Positions 17,821-29,456 of a DNA stretch of 64,000 bases are shown piece after piece. The stretch is from positions 68,072,965 to 68,136,964 of the forward strand of contig NC_090757.1 in assembly GCF_036898095.1 (NCBI RefSeq), in the 5' to 3' direction. Under the pieces are notes generated by a model. That model searched no databases and had not been told where the DNA came from. It saw only the letters and a list, made by a program, of their open reading frames with translations. How positions within the stretch are numbered: the first letter of the stretch is position 1; each line of letters opens with the position of its first letter. The stretch comes from Palaemon carinicauda (taxonomy: Eukaryota; Arthropoda; Malacostraca; Decapoda; Palaemonidae). Position numbers and translations under genes: made by a program.

Positions 17821-20007
17821 ATGAGTCGCGACGACTCAGTTCGTCGCCCCAGAGGCTGCAAAGCCAGCGCACGGGCGCTCACGGCCGCCTCTGGAACCGC
17901 TACTGCAGATACGATTGCGCCCCACGTGCCAAAATCACGCCCTGTTCCTGCTATGCGCCCCGTGCCTGTCTTTAAGACAGCGGTGGTTGCGCAACTAACT
18001 CCAGAATGCCCTCACGCGGCTCGCACCACGCGACCTCCAAAGCAGCAAACCCCGGTGCGACCTGTTCCTGATGCGCGGTATGCGTACCCACGATCGCCTG
18101 CGCAACTAGCGCTTACACAGGCGAGTAAACCGGTCCAACCAGACCGTTACCAAACCTCTCGCTCCAGGTCGCTCGCGACCCTGCTATCGCGCCCTCGGCC
18201 GGTCCTCCCGGACACGTGCTCGGGCGCTCCCGTTATCTCGTGCCCTCCGGGGCCGCACCAGGTTGCTGCGCGCCCGCGCGTTCGGCCTCCTCCTGTTCCA
18301 GCTCCTGATCGCCGCACGCCTACACCATCCCCTATGCGCTCTCGCGGGCATGTTTCCGCTCAAGCTGCCGTGCGCCCCTGCGCCCACGCTCACGCTCTGT
18401 CGCCAGCGCATCATCGCTCCTGACCATCCTCCTGCGCGTCATCGCACCCCCGCGCCCGCTCACGCGGGTGCGCACGCGATTTCCCAGCTTCGTGCCCTCC
18501 TTTCACGCGCGACCCTGCTCTGGGCCCGACACACGAGCCCCAGCGCGATCGCCGACAGGCGGATTCTTCCTTGTCGCTTTCCCTGCCCCACAAGCGCGGA
18601 CCAGTGCGCTCGCCAGAGGGGGAACACTCCTCGGACAGGTCTAGGGATTCTTCTCTTACAGCCCTGCAGGCGAACTCTTGTTTGTCGACTCCTCTTAGGG
18701 ATCCCTCGATCCCTTTCCCTCCAGAGGGAGTGTCAGACAGCGCTGCTGTCAGTCAAAAGCCCTGGTTCGACACCCTAATCAGAGCTCTCGTGCGGGCGAT
18801 TAAGCCAGCCTTCTCTGATTCGGGTCGCGAGCCAGCGGCAGCTTCCTCCCCCCTGAAGAGGAAGAGAGGAGTCTCTCCCGTGGATCCTCCTCCGAGGCCT
18901 GTGCTGTCCCCGCGTAGATCCTTGCGCAAGGCTCCTACTCCCCCTCAGACCTTCTCGCCCTCCCCTGCGGAGGAGGATTACCCCTCCTCAGGAGAGTCGG
19001 TCAAGCAGGAATACTCCCCCATCGCACCAATGGAGGACATTCCTCCTCTTCTCGAGCTAGGATCAGACAGGAACAGCCCAGAGCCGTCGAGGATGTCCAC
19101 CATTTCCCCCCAGGAAGAGCCTCTGGGGTCCGGAGACTTCGCTGCAAGTCCGACAGGAGGCGAGCACCAGGAGTCAGAACACGAGTTCTGGCAAGTCCTG
19201 ACTCTCATGAGGAACCTTAATGGGATTCCAGACCCTGAGGTCCCACCTCGTGAAGGTAAGGACACGGTCCTGGATCCCGTCTACGGCACTCAGAAACCCC
19301 CTAGGGCCAGCGCAGCATTGCCCTGGTCCCAAGGGATGAAAAGTGCCAGAGACAAGATCGAGGGCCAGCTCGCGGAGCTTGCCTCCTCCAGCAGATCCAG
19401 TGCCGGGAATAAGCTCCTCCCTCCTCCTCGAGTCCATCAGAGGTGGTACTTTGAAATCCTCGAGGAGTCTTCGCTGAACCTTCCCTTGCATCACTCCGTG
19501 GAAGGACTCACAGGGGGAGTCCCTCTTGAGAGACTCTCCAACTGGCACGTGTCCTTCTCAGCCACTGAGATCCAGAGCCAGGAGAAGGTCATCAAGTGCG
19601 CCATGCAGGCCACTTCATGGCTCGACATCTGGCTGGGGTCTCTGGGTATCCTGGTGCGGTCCCAGGACCTCTCCAAGGAAAGCTCCAGGAAAGCGCTGGA
19701 AACCTTTCTCCTCTCGGGCACTCGGACCATCGAGTTTCTGTCCCACCAAGTCTCGAGCTTGTGGGCCAACACGATCCTCAAGCGCCGGGACGCTGTTGCC
19801 GAGAGGTTCCACCATAAGGTTCCCAGCGCCGAGTCTAGCAGGCTCAGACGCAATTCCGTTCTCAGTAAGAGCTTGTTCGAGCCTAAGGACGTGGAGCTCT
19901 CTGCCGAGAGGTGGAGTAAATCCAACCAGGATTCCCTCATCCATAGGGCCCTGACATCGAGGCCCTACAAGCCTCCGGCGGTCCAGCAGCCCCGTCCTGC
20001 CAAGTGA
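17821..20007 (+). pseudogene. gag Arg/Pro-rich and C-terminal domain, copy C
   Basis: 17821-18423 and 18571-20007 share one frame separated by a TGA at 18421. The first part is low-complexity Arg/Pro/Ala-rich. The second (478 codons) runs unbroken from the SSPLKRKRG motif through REGKDTVLDPVYGTQKP to the C-terminal domain (ATSWLDIWLGSLGIL, ILKRRDAVAERF). It keeps the Trp codon that is a stop in copies B and D, so it shows the ancestral continuity of gag here. It ends at the deletion junction near 20006. It lies in a different frame from the N-terminal gag segment upstream. Confidence 0.72.
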
Positions 20008-21071
20008 ACATCCTGATCCCCATGGGATCTGCGGAACGAGTGGACCTCAGGTGGTGGGTGGCAGACGAGAACCTGCGAAAGGGAGTGGATCTTCTCGTCT
20101 CTACCCCAGATTTGATGCTGTTTTCAGACGCATCAAACAAGGAGTGAGGTGCCCACGTTCTGAACCACAGGGCTTCAGGCCTGTGATCAGAATCAGAAAA
20201 GTACCTTCACGTAAACCTGCTGGAGATGAAGGCCGTTTTCCTGGCCCTTCAAAAGCTCCACCAAGTCCTGGCGGGCCTCTCCGTAGTGGTGATGAGCGAC
20301 AACACCACTGTAGTGGCTTACATCAACAAGCAGGGAGGTACCTTTTCGGAACAGCTGTCCCATCTTGCAGTAGAGATCCTGAGATGGTCAAAAGTCCACT
20401 CGATATCACTTGCGGCTCGCTTCATTCCAGGCAAGAGGAATGTGCTCGCCGATAGTCTGAGCAGAGCGACGCAGATAGTGAGTACCGAGCGGTCTTTGGA
20501 TCCTCGGATAGCCAACAAAGTCCTGACTTTGTGGGGTTCCCCGACTGTGGACCTGTTCGCTATGGCGTTGAACACCAAGCTTCCGCTGTACTGCTCCCCA
20601 GTCCCGGACCCCAAGGCCCTCTGGCAAGATGCCTTCCAACAACGGTGGGACAACATCGATGTGTACGCCTTTCCTCCATTCTGTCTGATGAGGAGGGTCC
20701 TCAACAAGACCAGAACATCGGTCAATCTCTCGATGACCTTGATAGCTCCGCTATGGCATCATGCAGAGTGGTTTCCGGACCTTCTGCAGCTCATCACGGA
20801 GATCCCAAGGGAGCTCCCTCCACGTCACGAGCTACTCAAACAACCACACTCCAACATCTTCCACAAAGCCGTAGCTTCGCTTAGACTTCACGCCTGGAGA
20901 CTATCCAGCATCTCCTCAAAGAGAGAGGATTTTCGCAACAAGTTGCGGAAAGGATGTCTGGCCACCTGCGCAGGTCATCCGTTTGAGTCTACCGGGCGAA
21001 GTGGCGAGTTTTCTGTGGTTGGTGCCGTGGAAGGGGTATCTCTCCCCTCGATGCCACTTTACCAGCAATAG
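20008..21071 (+). pseudogene. RNase H and tail without RT, copy C
   Basis: Similarity to copy B restarts just after the deletion junction. The first catalytic block reads LFSDASNKE, a stop, then GAH, because Trp has become TGA near 20144. From 20226 an open frame of 281 codons covers LLEMKAVFLAL, VVMSDNTTVVAYINKQGG, NVLADSLSRATQ, then DVYAFPPF and the tail that overlaps the YR frame. No RT motif is present anywhere in copy C. Confidence 0.8.
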
Positions 21072-21938
21072 CGGAGTTCCTTGTGTATCTGCGGGAAGAA
21101 ATGCGCCTTTCAGTCTCGGCAGTAAAAGGCTATCGCTCAGCCTTAAGTCTTGCCTTCAGGCTCAAAGGAATGGACATTTCCTCCTCGCTGGAACTCTCTC
21201 CTCATACGGAGTTACGAACTTACCTGCCCACAGTTGGAAGTGAGACCTCCTCCTTGGAACGTGGTTCGAGTCCTCAGGTCTCTTGAAAGGCCTCCCTACG
21301 AACTATTACGCCAGGCTTTTGATTACCACCTTACCTGGAAGACGGTGTTCCTGCTAGCTTTGGCCTCGGCCAAGCGAGTCGGCGAACTGCATGGTCTCTC
21401 CTACGACGTCGCCCATTCAAGGGGATGGGGGGTGGTAACGTTCGGCTTCGTCCCTGAGTTTGTTGCTAAGACTCAGAACTTGGGAGTGCCGGACCCTAGG
21501 TTCGACTCCTTCCAGATCTCGAGTCTTCGTTCTGTAACAGATGACTCAGACCATCTCCTACTTTGCCCAGTCAGGAGTCTGAGGTTGTATCTTAAAAGAA
21601 CAGCTGCAGTCCGCCCCAAGGTGCGAGCCTTGTTTGTTAGCACTGGGGAAACGAAGAGGAGGGTCACCAGGAATACCATCTCGGCCTGGATCCGCAAGGT
21701 GATCCACCTGGCCTTGAGTTCTGACCCTCCTCCATCACGGCGCCCTAGGGCGCATGATGTCAGGGGCGTGGTTACGTCCCCGGCCTTCAAGAAGAACTTT
21801 TCGGTGACGCCGGTCCTGCAAGCTGGGGTGTGGAAGCGTCAGACCACCTTCACGGCCCACTACCTGCAAGACGTGACACACAGAAGGCTCGATACGTTTT
21901 CTATTGGCCCTGTGGTGGCTGCACAACAGCTGGTCTAA
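20860..21938 (+). pseudogene. tyrosine recombinase, copy C (frameshifted)
   Basis: The N-terminal part (LETIQHLLKERGFSQQ, IAEFLVYLREEMRL) carries stops near 20882 and 20984. A one-base deletion near 21200 shifts the frame; the catalytic part is open from 21150 (262 codons). In that frame Arg76 (ASAKRVGE), His202 and Arg205 (AHDVRGVV), Trp228 and Tyr238 (TAHYLQDV) are all present. The fold is therefore split but catalytic residues are kept, consistent with recent inactivation. Confidence 0.82.
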
Positions 21939-22411
21939 CCTCAGGCTCCTAATTGGACAAGTAGCAGAAGGTTGAGGGCATTGTTACCCGGTTTTAGTCT
22001 GTGTGAAGGAAAAGATCTGTCTGGCCCTTTTCTTTTCTTCATCCTCTCCTCCCTTGGAGAAAAACAGCATCCTGGGTCCTTTGCACAACTGATCTCGAAC
22101 CTCTGCAGGTAAGCCATGCTTTCTTGTGTTCCTAGTTGTAATACTGTCGTGTCCCCATACCCTGACGAGGTGGTATTGGGTAAGTCCTAGCCTAGATTTC
22201 TTTCTAAAGAACTCCAGGTCAACTTCCTAGGACGTGTCACTGCTCACCTTCACACACAACTTATGTAGGCCGCAGCAGCCCCTCAGCTGCCTGCGAGGCG
22301 CAGGGGCCCCAACGCTTGAATTGACCTATGAACTCGGGTTCGGGGCCCCCGGGCAAGCCAAAGCCAGTATGGCAGGGGACTTACCTCCCTTCCTAAGGGT
22401 TAAGTGACCCC
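21939..22411 (+). other. 3' noncoding region of DIRS copy C
   Basis: Equivalent to 12770-13249, with the GTTACCCGGTTTTAGTCTG and CCATACCCTGACGAGGTGGT blocks. No open frame of interest. Confidence 0.6.
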
Positions 22412-22769
22412 ATGTAAATAGCGTGGTTTGTATTCAGTTACGGAACAAATGACAAATTCGTAGATACAGTAATTTGTATTTTTCCTAACGATACAAACCT
22501 TAGCTATTTACAGTTATGTGCCTGCCAGCCCTGTCCCCCAAGATAAGTCCTACCTCAAAGTAAAGTGAGTTAATCACCGGTGTGTGGGAGGGGGGAGGGG
22601 TAACTAGGTACCCCTCCCTACCCCCCCCCCCCCGCTAACTAGCGGTGGTGTAGGAAGCCCCCGTTAAAACTTTATGGCTCGTCATTGGCTGCGCCGAAGT
22701 AATTGCCCCATGTAAATAGGTAAGGTTTGTATCGTTAGGAAAAATATAAATTATCTACGAATTTGTCAT
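22412..22769 (+). repeat. ICR and right ITR of DIRS copy C
   Basis: 22412-22449 is complementary to the left ITR start. 22450-22513 is complementary to the outer right ITR at 22712-22769 (GTAAATAGGTAAGG through GAATTTGTCA). 22556-22711 is complementary to the inner left ITR. This is the complete DIRS arrangement, with the two ICR halves meeting at 22449/22450, the expected point where a circle would join its ends. Confidence 0.87.
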
Positions 22770-22784
22770 ATTTTGCTAGCAATA

Positions 22785-23339
22785 ATTTTAGATTAAAGTC
22801 GCCCTGCATTGACTCCAACTGGTTCACTCAGCTTCCATGGGTCCTTCTGGGACTAAATTTATTTCTTGCTACCATACTTACACTCCCTCATCAAAGCAAC
22901 ACATACCGACAGATTTACACTCGACAATGCACATTTTTCGGTGCAATGACTCTAGCAAGCCACGGCTAACACCCCTTTACACTGGTCCTTTCCTCAAGAT
23001 CCGTCGTATGCAGAAAGTATTCCTAATTAATTAGAAAGCGTTACAAAGAAGATTGGGTCTCAATTGATCGTCTAAAACCTGTATATCTCCTGCCAGATAT
23101 CCCGCCTACAGTGTCTGTCTCTAGAACAGGGTGCCATATTTCACATGCATGTAATTATAAGGGGGGAGCCATGTACAGCACGTGTTTCATACATGCTCGT
23201 ACACTATCATGGATTTGATTATTTTTCTTATTCCTCACTCTTCAATGCACTGTTAACAGACCAACCAGTTTTATCATGTTAACTCATCCTTTATCATGTT
23301 TGAGGGGTCGTGATGTTTTTGCTTGCAAATTGCTGTATA
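22785..23339 (+). pseudogene. Ty3/gypsy 3' fragment: integrase C-terminus and partial LTR
   Basis: 22797-23100 matches the integrase C-terminal part of the gypsy element at 33800-34240: DSNWFTQLPWVLLGL-type block, KPRLTPLYTGPFLKIRR (a GPF/Y-like module) and a SIDRLKPVYLLPD-like end. From about 23150 the sequence matches the LTR at 34290 on (GGGGAGCCATGTAC). It stops within the LTR at GCTGTATAT, where DIRS copy D begins. It is a different copy from the downstream gypsy element, or a rearranged part of it. Confidence 0.72.
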
Positions 23340-23533
23340 TTTGTTCTGTAACCGGAATACAAACCATGCTATTTAATAGGGGTATTACTTTCGACGTAGC
23401 TGAAATGGCAAGCCATTAAAATTTAACAAGGGTTTACTACCCACACCGCTAGTTAGCGGGGGTAGGGGAGGGTAGCTTGCCACCCCCCTCTCCCCCACCC
23501 CCCACACACACCTGTGCTTGCGCTCACTTTGCT
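23340..23533 (+). repeat. left ITR of DIRS copy D
   Basis: Starts TTTGTTCTGTAACCGG. The outer part is complementary to 30480-30517 and the inner part (TACCCACACCGCTAGTTAGC, polyC, CCTGTGCTTG) to 30622-30778. The left end abuts the truncated gypsy LTR. Confidence 0.85.
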
Positions 23534-23646
23534 CTTGGCTCGGATAGTAGTCGGACGTGTCCGCTTTCATCCTCGTCGCCATTGGCAGCCATTATTGCTT
23601 TTTTTATTTTCCTTTTACAGTTTTGTGTGTGAAGTTGGCCTCTGTT

Positions 23647-25763
23647 ATTATGAGTACCTGCCCTGGATTTCCCGACAGCTCCTGTGGAACATTCATGTCG
23701 ACGGTCGAGACCGATCCTCACGCCCTTTGTCCTTCCTATAGGGGCCAACGGTGTGAAAGCAATAACATGTGTAGTGAGTGTAGGGAGTGGTCTACTTCCC
23801 AGTGGGAGAGGTTTTCGCGGCGACGAAGAAGTCCAAACGGGATATTTCTAGTTCGATGTTTCTTTGAAAGGAGAAAAACCCAAGGCCTCTTCTTCCGTTG
23901 CTCAAACCTCCTCCGAAGCTCCCACTCGGTCGGTCTCTTTCGAGAGACTGTTGAGTGGTAGTGTAGGCCGTTGTACTGTTTACCAAACTCGGGGTTCGAG
24001 AGATGGCGTTACTTCCCTAGGCGTAGCATCTCCACCTCTCCCCCCGGGGGAGGATTTGTCACTAATCCCTCTTTTTCAGCTTTAGTCCTCCTTGGGGCTC
24101 GAGGGTTCGCCCTCCAACGAGGTCTTACTTGACTACATCCGATTGGGTGCCGCTGTCAAGCAATCGCCGCTTCCGACAGAGGTTGATCCTCTGTCGATTG
24201 TCGACGTTGTGGTGTCAGAGGTATCCAATGAGGTCTTTGGTTCAACATCTTCGTTGCAGTCCCCCGCAGAGGAGCCTCGTCATCGATCACCGAGTGTTCC
24301 TGTGGTCCTGGACCTTTCTGCGGATCGTTTGCGATCTCCTTCGGTGGAAGGTCGTCCTTTCAAAGGACAGATCGACCTTCCACCCGACAGACCTGCTGAT
24401 CTGTCGTCACCCTTCTTGGATGCAGATGCGTGCTACCTGCCAACGAAACCTGACCTTCACGCTCGTGTAGCTCGTCAGGCCTCGTCAACAAACCCTAATA
24501 CAAGGCATCAAGGGCGTATGCCCCAACGCGCGCAAACATCCCATCAGGAGCCCAGCTCTTCTATGCGCTATGCTCGCACTCATGAGCATACGCGCCCACG
24601 TTCTCCTGCACGCCAGGCTTTGCCTGAGCAGACACGCCCACGCCCAGCTGCGCGCCAACCCTCACCTGCGCGTCAGCGATTTCCTGCGTGCTGTCAACCT
24701 CCTGCGCGCCAGCGCCAGCGCCAGCGATCTCCTGCGTGCCAGCGCTCTCCCGCAATCCAGCGCCCACGCCCAGCGGTCATCTCTACTGTGTGCCCATGAT
24801 CTTCTGATCTGGGCGCTATTGGGAAGTCAACTAGGTTGACTTCTCCCAAGCGCCAGCTCTTGCCATCACGCCAGCGCTCGCCCTCGCCTGCACACATCAA
24901 CGAGGATATGCGAGCGCACCCTGCGCGCCCTCGCCCATCCTCTCCTGCAGTTGCGCACCCTCATTCTGACGCGCGCCTACGAGCAGCACAGGCTTCAACT
25001 GCACGCCCGCGCGCCAGGGGTCCTTCTCCAGAGCACGCTCGCCTTCGACTGGTTCAGGCTCACGCGAACTCTCGCCCGCGCACTCTACGCCCTGATCCTG
25101 TGTGCCCCAACAGTCTCCCGCACGCACTCCTGTGTACCCACAGTCTCCTGCATGCGCTCTAGTGCGCCATCAGTCTCCCACGCGCACGCCTGCAGTCTCC
25201 CGCGTGCGCATCAGCAGCCTCCCGCGCGCGATTCTCGGTACTCTCCATCGCGCGAGCACCATTACGCTCTCCCGCGCAAGGGTCAATATCCTCTCGCGCG
25301 CGAGATGGCTGAGCTACGCAGGACAAGGTCGCCATCGCCTCATTCCCTTCCCCGCAAGCGCATAATAGCGAGCATTGTGGCGAAAGGGAAACATCTAGAG
25401 GGGTCCAGGATCCCTAAGCCTTTCCAGGCGAACCCAGCAATGAGAACTCCTCCCAGGGATCCTTCAATTCCTGCCCCTTCAAAGGGGATATCTGACAGCG
25501 CGTCTGTCAGCCAACAGCCCTGGTTTGGTGCACTAATCAGAGTCTTTACGCAGGCGTTCAAGCCTGTTTTCTCTGAATTAGGACACATATCCTTGGCTGT
25601 TTCTACCCCTCAGAAGAGGAAAAGAGGAGTTCCAGACGCAGTAACTTCTCCAAGGGCTAAATTGACTCCAGGCAAGCCTTCGAGGCAGGTTCCTTTTGTT
25701 CCCCAGACTATTTCTCCTTCCCTGTTGGACGAAGATTTCTCGTCCTTAGAGGAATCACGTTAG
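23647..25763 (+). pseudogene. gag N-terminal and Arg-rich region, copy D
   Basis: The Cys motif lies in the frame opened at 23557 (MSTCPGFPDSSCGTF; one motif Cys is Tyr: CPSYRGQRC to CSECREWS). A frameshift near 23830 moves the conserved sequence to the frame of 23864-24085. A Trp-to-TAG stop at 24083-24085 is followed by GLEGSPSNEVLLDYIRLGA (24095 on). A deletion near 24230 removes about 70-80 codons relative to B. 24560-25340 is the Arg-rich low-complexity region; 25370-25763 holds the TPQKRKRG motif segment in another frame. Confidence 0.65.
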
Positions 25764-25992
25764 GTGAGACTTTCCCCCATCGCACCAATGGGGGAAACCT
25801 CTCTTTGCGCTGAGGTATCATCTCAGGTGGGGACTGGAAGGAACTTTCCATCTTCATTAATGTTAGAGTCCTACATCCTTCCCAGGAAGGAATCTAAGGA
25901 CTCTTAAGACATTAACAAAGTCCTCTATAAGGACTAGGACGGAGCCAACTAGCCACTCGGAGAACGTCCACGACTCTCCCCAAGAAGAGCCT

Positions 25993-27003
25993 TTGGGGAC
26001 AAGAGACTTCGCTGCAAGTCCTACGTCAGGAGAACAAAAAGAGTCAGAACAAGGGGTTTGGCAAGTTATCACTCTAATGAGGGCTCTCAACGGGTTTTCC
26101 GACCCAGAGATCCCTCCTCGAGAGGGCAAGGACACGGTATTGGACCATGTATTTGGTACTCAGAAACCCTCCAAGACCAGTGCAGCTCTGCCCTGATCTC
26201 AGGGGGTTAAGAGTACCAGAGACAGGATCGCTGTACAGCTCTCCGAGATATCCTCCTCCAACCGTTCCAGTGCCACCAACAAGCTCCTTCCTCCTCCTCG
26301 CGTACAGCAGAGGAGGTACTTCGAGATCCTTATGGAGACTTGTTTAGCTCTTCCGCTTCACCACTCATTGGAAGAGCTGACCAGGGGAGTCCCTCTTGAG
26401 AGACTCTCCAACCGGCAGGTCTCTTTCTCGGCAACCGAGATCCTTAACCAGGAGAAAGCTGCGAAGTGTGCTATGCAAGCCACTTCCTGGCTTGACATTT
26501 GGTTAGGGACCTTAGGTATCCTGATACGTTCTGAGGACTTTTCCAAAGAACGTACTAGGAAAGATATGGAGACTTTCCTTCTCTCGGGTACTCGCACGAT
26601 CGAGTTTCTGGCCCACCAAGTCTCGAACTTGTGGGCAAACACCATCCTGAAACGTCGGGATACGGTAGCCGAGAGATTCCATCAGAAGGCCCCTAGCACC
26701 GAGATCAATATGCTCAGATATTCCTCTTTAGATGGATCCATCCTGTTTGAGCCTAAGGATGTGGAACAGGGCGCTGAGAGGTGGAGGAAGTCTCATCAAG
26801 ACTCCCTCCTTCATAGGGCTTTAACATCTAAGCCCTATAAGCCTCCAGCACCACAACAGTCCCGTCCAGCCAAGACCGCTAAAACGACGACAGCAGCGAA
26901 GACCGTGGTGTCTAAGCCCTTTTCTCTCAAGGATAGGAAAGGCAAAAAGTCCTCCAGGGGAGGCAAGAATCCTAGAGGGAGCAGCCGAGGCCGCAAACGC
27001 TAG
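25993..27003 (+). pseudogene. gag C-terminal domain, copy D
   Basis: 25993-26196 carries REGKDTVLDHVFGTQKP and ends in TGA at the same codon where copy B has TAG and copy C Trp. In phase, 26332-27003 has ATSWLDIWLGTLGIL and LKRRDTVAERF, then the basic Gly/Arg/Lys linker. A TAG at 27001-27003 replaces the Gln codon found in B. Confidence 0.7.
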
Positions 27004-27009
27004 GATAGC

Positions 27010-27960
27010 GTGTCCACCAGTGGAGGGATGCCTACAAAGTTGCTCAGACAGGTGGAAGCAACTTGGGCCGATTCCTGGACGATTTCCGTGACGAGTCAAG
27101 GATATCGTGTCCCGTTCATAACATCTCTACCTCCTCTGACGATGAATCCAGTGTCATTGAGCTCCCTTGCCATGGGATCAGCAAGAGGGTAAGCCCTTCG
27201 GGCAGAAGTCCAGACCCTGTTGAAGAAGGGCGCTCTCCAAGAGGTCCTCGACGAATCTCCAGGCTTCTTCAGTCGACTCTTTCTTGTAAAGAAGGCGTCT
27301 GGAGGCTGGAGACCAGTCATTGACCTCTCAGCTCTGAACAAGTTTGTCAAACAAACTCCTTTCAGCATGGAGACGGCGGACATGGTCAGACTAGCAGTAA
27401 GACCGCAAGACTTCATGTGTACACTGGACCTAAAGGACGCGTACTTCCAGATCCCACTCCATCCGTCTTCAAGGAAGTACATAAGATTCAGCCTAGACAA
27501 CAAAAAGTACTAGTTCAAGGTGCTGTGCTTCGGTCTCTCCACAGCACCTCACGTTTTCACCAGAGTGTTCACCCTTATATCATCGTGGGCACACAGGATT
27601 GGCATCCGTCTCCTCCGCTATCTGGACCACCGGTTAATCTTAGCAGACTTGGTGTCATCCCTTCTTCAACAACGAGACAAACTTCTGAGACTTTGCCAAG
27701 ATCTGGGGATCATGGTAAATCTCGAGAAGTCCTCACTGCTTCCCACTCAAACACTGGTATACCTAGACATGACTACAGACTCCAATCTCCACAAAGCCTT
27801 CCCATCAGACGACAGGATAGCAAGGCTGGGGAAGGTTGCAAGTCCTTTTCTCAGACGAGAAGAACTTCCAGCCCAATCGTGGTTACGTCTCCTCGGTCAC
27901 CTTTCATCGCTGGCCTGTCTAGTTCCCAATGATCGCTTCAGGATGAGATCCATCCAGTGA
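27010..27960 (+). pseudogene. reverse transcriptase, copy D (active site lost)
   Basis: The RT is in one frame with stops at 27190, 27511 (Gln to TAG) and 27958. The first catalytic Asp block is kept (TLDLKDAYFQIPLHP, near 27424). The YLDD box reads YLDH because GAC became CAC at 27628-27630, which removes one metal-binding Asp and would abolish polymerase activity even without the stops. Confidence 0.85.
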
Positions 27961-28077
27961 CGACTCAAGTCCCGGTGGAATCAAGGTTACATTTCCCCGG
28001 ACGTCCAGATCCCCATGGGACCTGCGGAACTGACGGACCTCCAGTGGTGGGTGGCAGACTAGAACCTACGAGAAGGA

Positions 28078-29456
28078 GTGGATCTTCTTGTCCTGCCCCC
28101 AGATTTGATGCTGTTTTCAGACGCTTCAAAGAAAGGGTGGGGGGACCACGTGCTGCACCACATGACCTCAGGCCTTTGGTCAGAGTCAGGAAAGTATCTC
28201 CATATAAATCTCCTAGAGATGAAGGCCGTCTTCCTGGCCCTTCAACCGTTCCAACAGTACCTGGCAAGTCACTCTGTGGTGGTGATGAGTGACAACACCA
28301 CAGTAGTGGCCTACATCAACAAACAAGGAGGTACGTTTTCGCAGCAACTATCCCATCTAGCAGTAGAGATACTGAGATGGGCCGAAATCCACTCGATACC
28401 ACTATCGGCACGCTTCATTCCAGGCAAAAGGAATGTGCTCGCCGACAATCTGAGCAGAGCATCTCAGATAGTGAGTACCGAGTGGTCTGTGGATCATCTA
28501 GTAGCCAATAAAGTCCTGACTTTGTGGGGTTCTCCAACTGTGGATCTTTTCGCAACGGCCCTGAACTTCAGGCTCTTGCTGTACTGTTTCCCAGTCCCAG
28601 ACCCCAAGGCTCTCTGGCAAGATGCTTTCCAACAACGGTGGGACAACAATGATGTTTACGCCTTTTCCCCCGTTCTGTCTGATGAGGAGGGTACTCAACA
28701 AGACCAGAACATCGGTCAATCTTTCAATTTTTGCAGCAACTATCCCATCTAGCAGTAGAGATACTGAGATGGGCCGAAATCCTCTCGATACCACTATCGT
28801 CACGCTTCATTCCAGGCAAAAGGAATGTGCTCGCCGACAATCTGAGCAGAGCATCTCAGATAGTGAGTACCGAGTGGTCTGTGGATCATCTAGTAGCCAA
28901 CAAAGTCCTGACTTTGTGGGGTTCTCCAACTGTGGATCTTTTCGCAACGGCCCTGAACTTCAGGCTCCTGCTGTACTGTTCCCCAGTCCCAGACCCCAAG
29001 GCTCTCTGGCAAGATGCTTTCCAACAACGGTGGGACAACATTGATGTTTACGCCTTTCCCCCGTTCTGTCTGATGAGGAGGGTACTCAACAAGACCAGAA
29101 CATCGGTCAATCCTTCAATGACCCTCATAGCTCTGCTATGGCATCACACGGAAGGGTTCCCGGACCTTCTGCAACTCCTAACGGAGCTACCAAGAGAACT
29201 TCCTCCACGACACAATCTTCTCAAACAACCACATGCCAACATCTTCCACAGAGCTGTAGGTTCACTACGACTTCACGCCTGGAGACTATTCAGCATCTCC
29301 TGTCTGAGAGAGGATTTCTGCAACAAGTTGCGGTCAGGATGTCTGGACACCTACGAAAGTCTTCTGCACCAGTCTACCAGGCAAAGTGGAAAGTCTTCTG
29401 TGGTTGGTGTCGTGGAAGGGGTATCTCTCCACTCGATGCCACTATTCCAACAATAG
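28078..29456 (+). pseudogene. RNase H and tail with internal duplication, copy D
   Basis: 28078-28752 includes LFSDASKKGWG, LLEMKAVFLAL and VVMSDNTTVVAYINKQGG, then NVLADNLSRASQ and DLFATALNF. At 28733 the sequence returns to a point equal to 28341, giving a second copy of the middle RNase H part. The second copy continues to the normal end at 29456. The duplication changes the frame, so the RNase H is broken. Confidence 0.82.
28341..29124 (+). repeat. 392-bp tandem duplication in RNase H, copy D
   Basis: The copies start at 28341 and 28733 (GCAGCAACTATCCCATCTAG in both) and differ at only a few positions. A short T-rich filler lies at the junction (about 28727-28732). The length is not a multiple of three. 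The near identity shows it arose recently compared with the age of the element. Confidence 0.88.

Larger units (their letters stand above)
15927..22769 (+). mobile_element. DIRS1-like retrotransposon copy C (RT deleted)
   Basis: Same family as copy B by ITR, gag, RNase H, YR and 3' UTR. The gag C-terminal domain is joined near 20006 to the region just before RNase H, with about 1.2 kb missing compared with B, including all RT motifs. Both ITRs and the ICR are present. The left ITR and ICR halves differ at 2 of 38 positions, so C is older than B. It could be mobilised only in trans. Confidence 0.87.
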
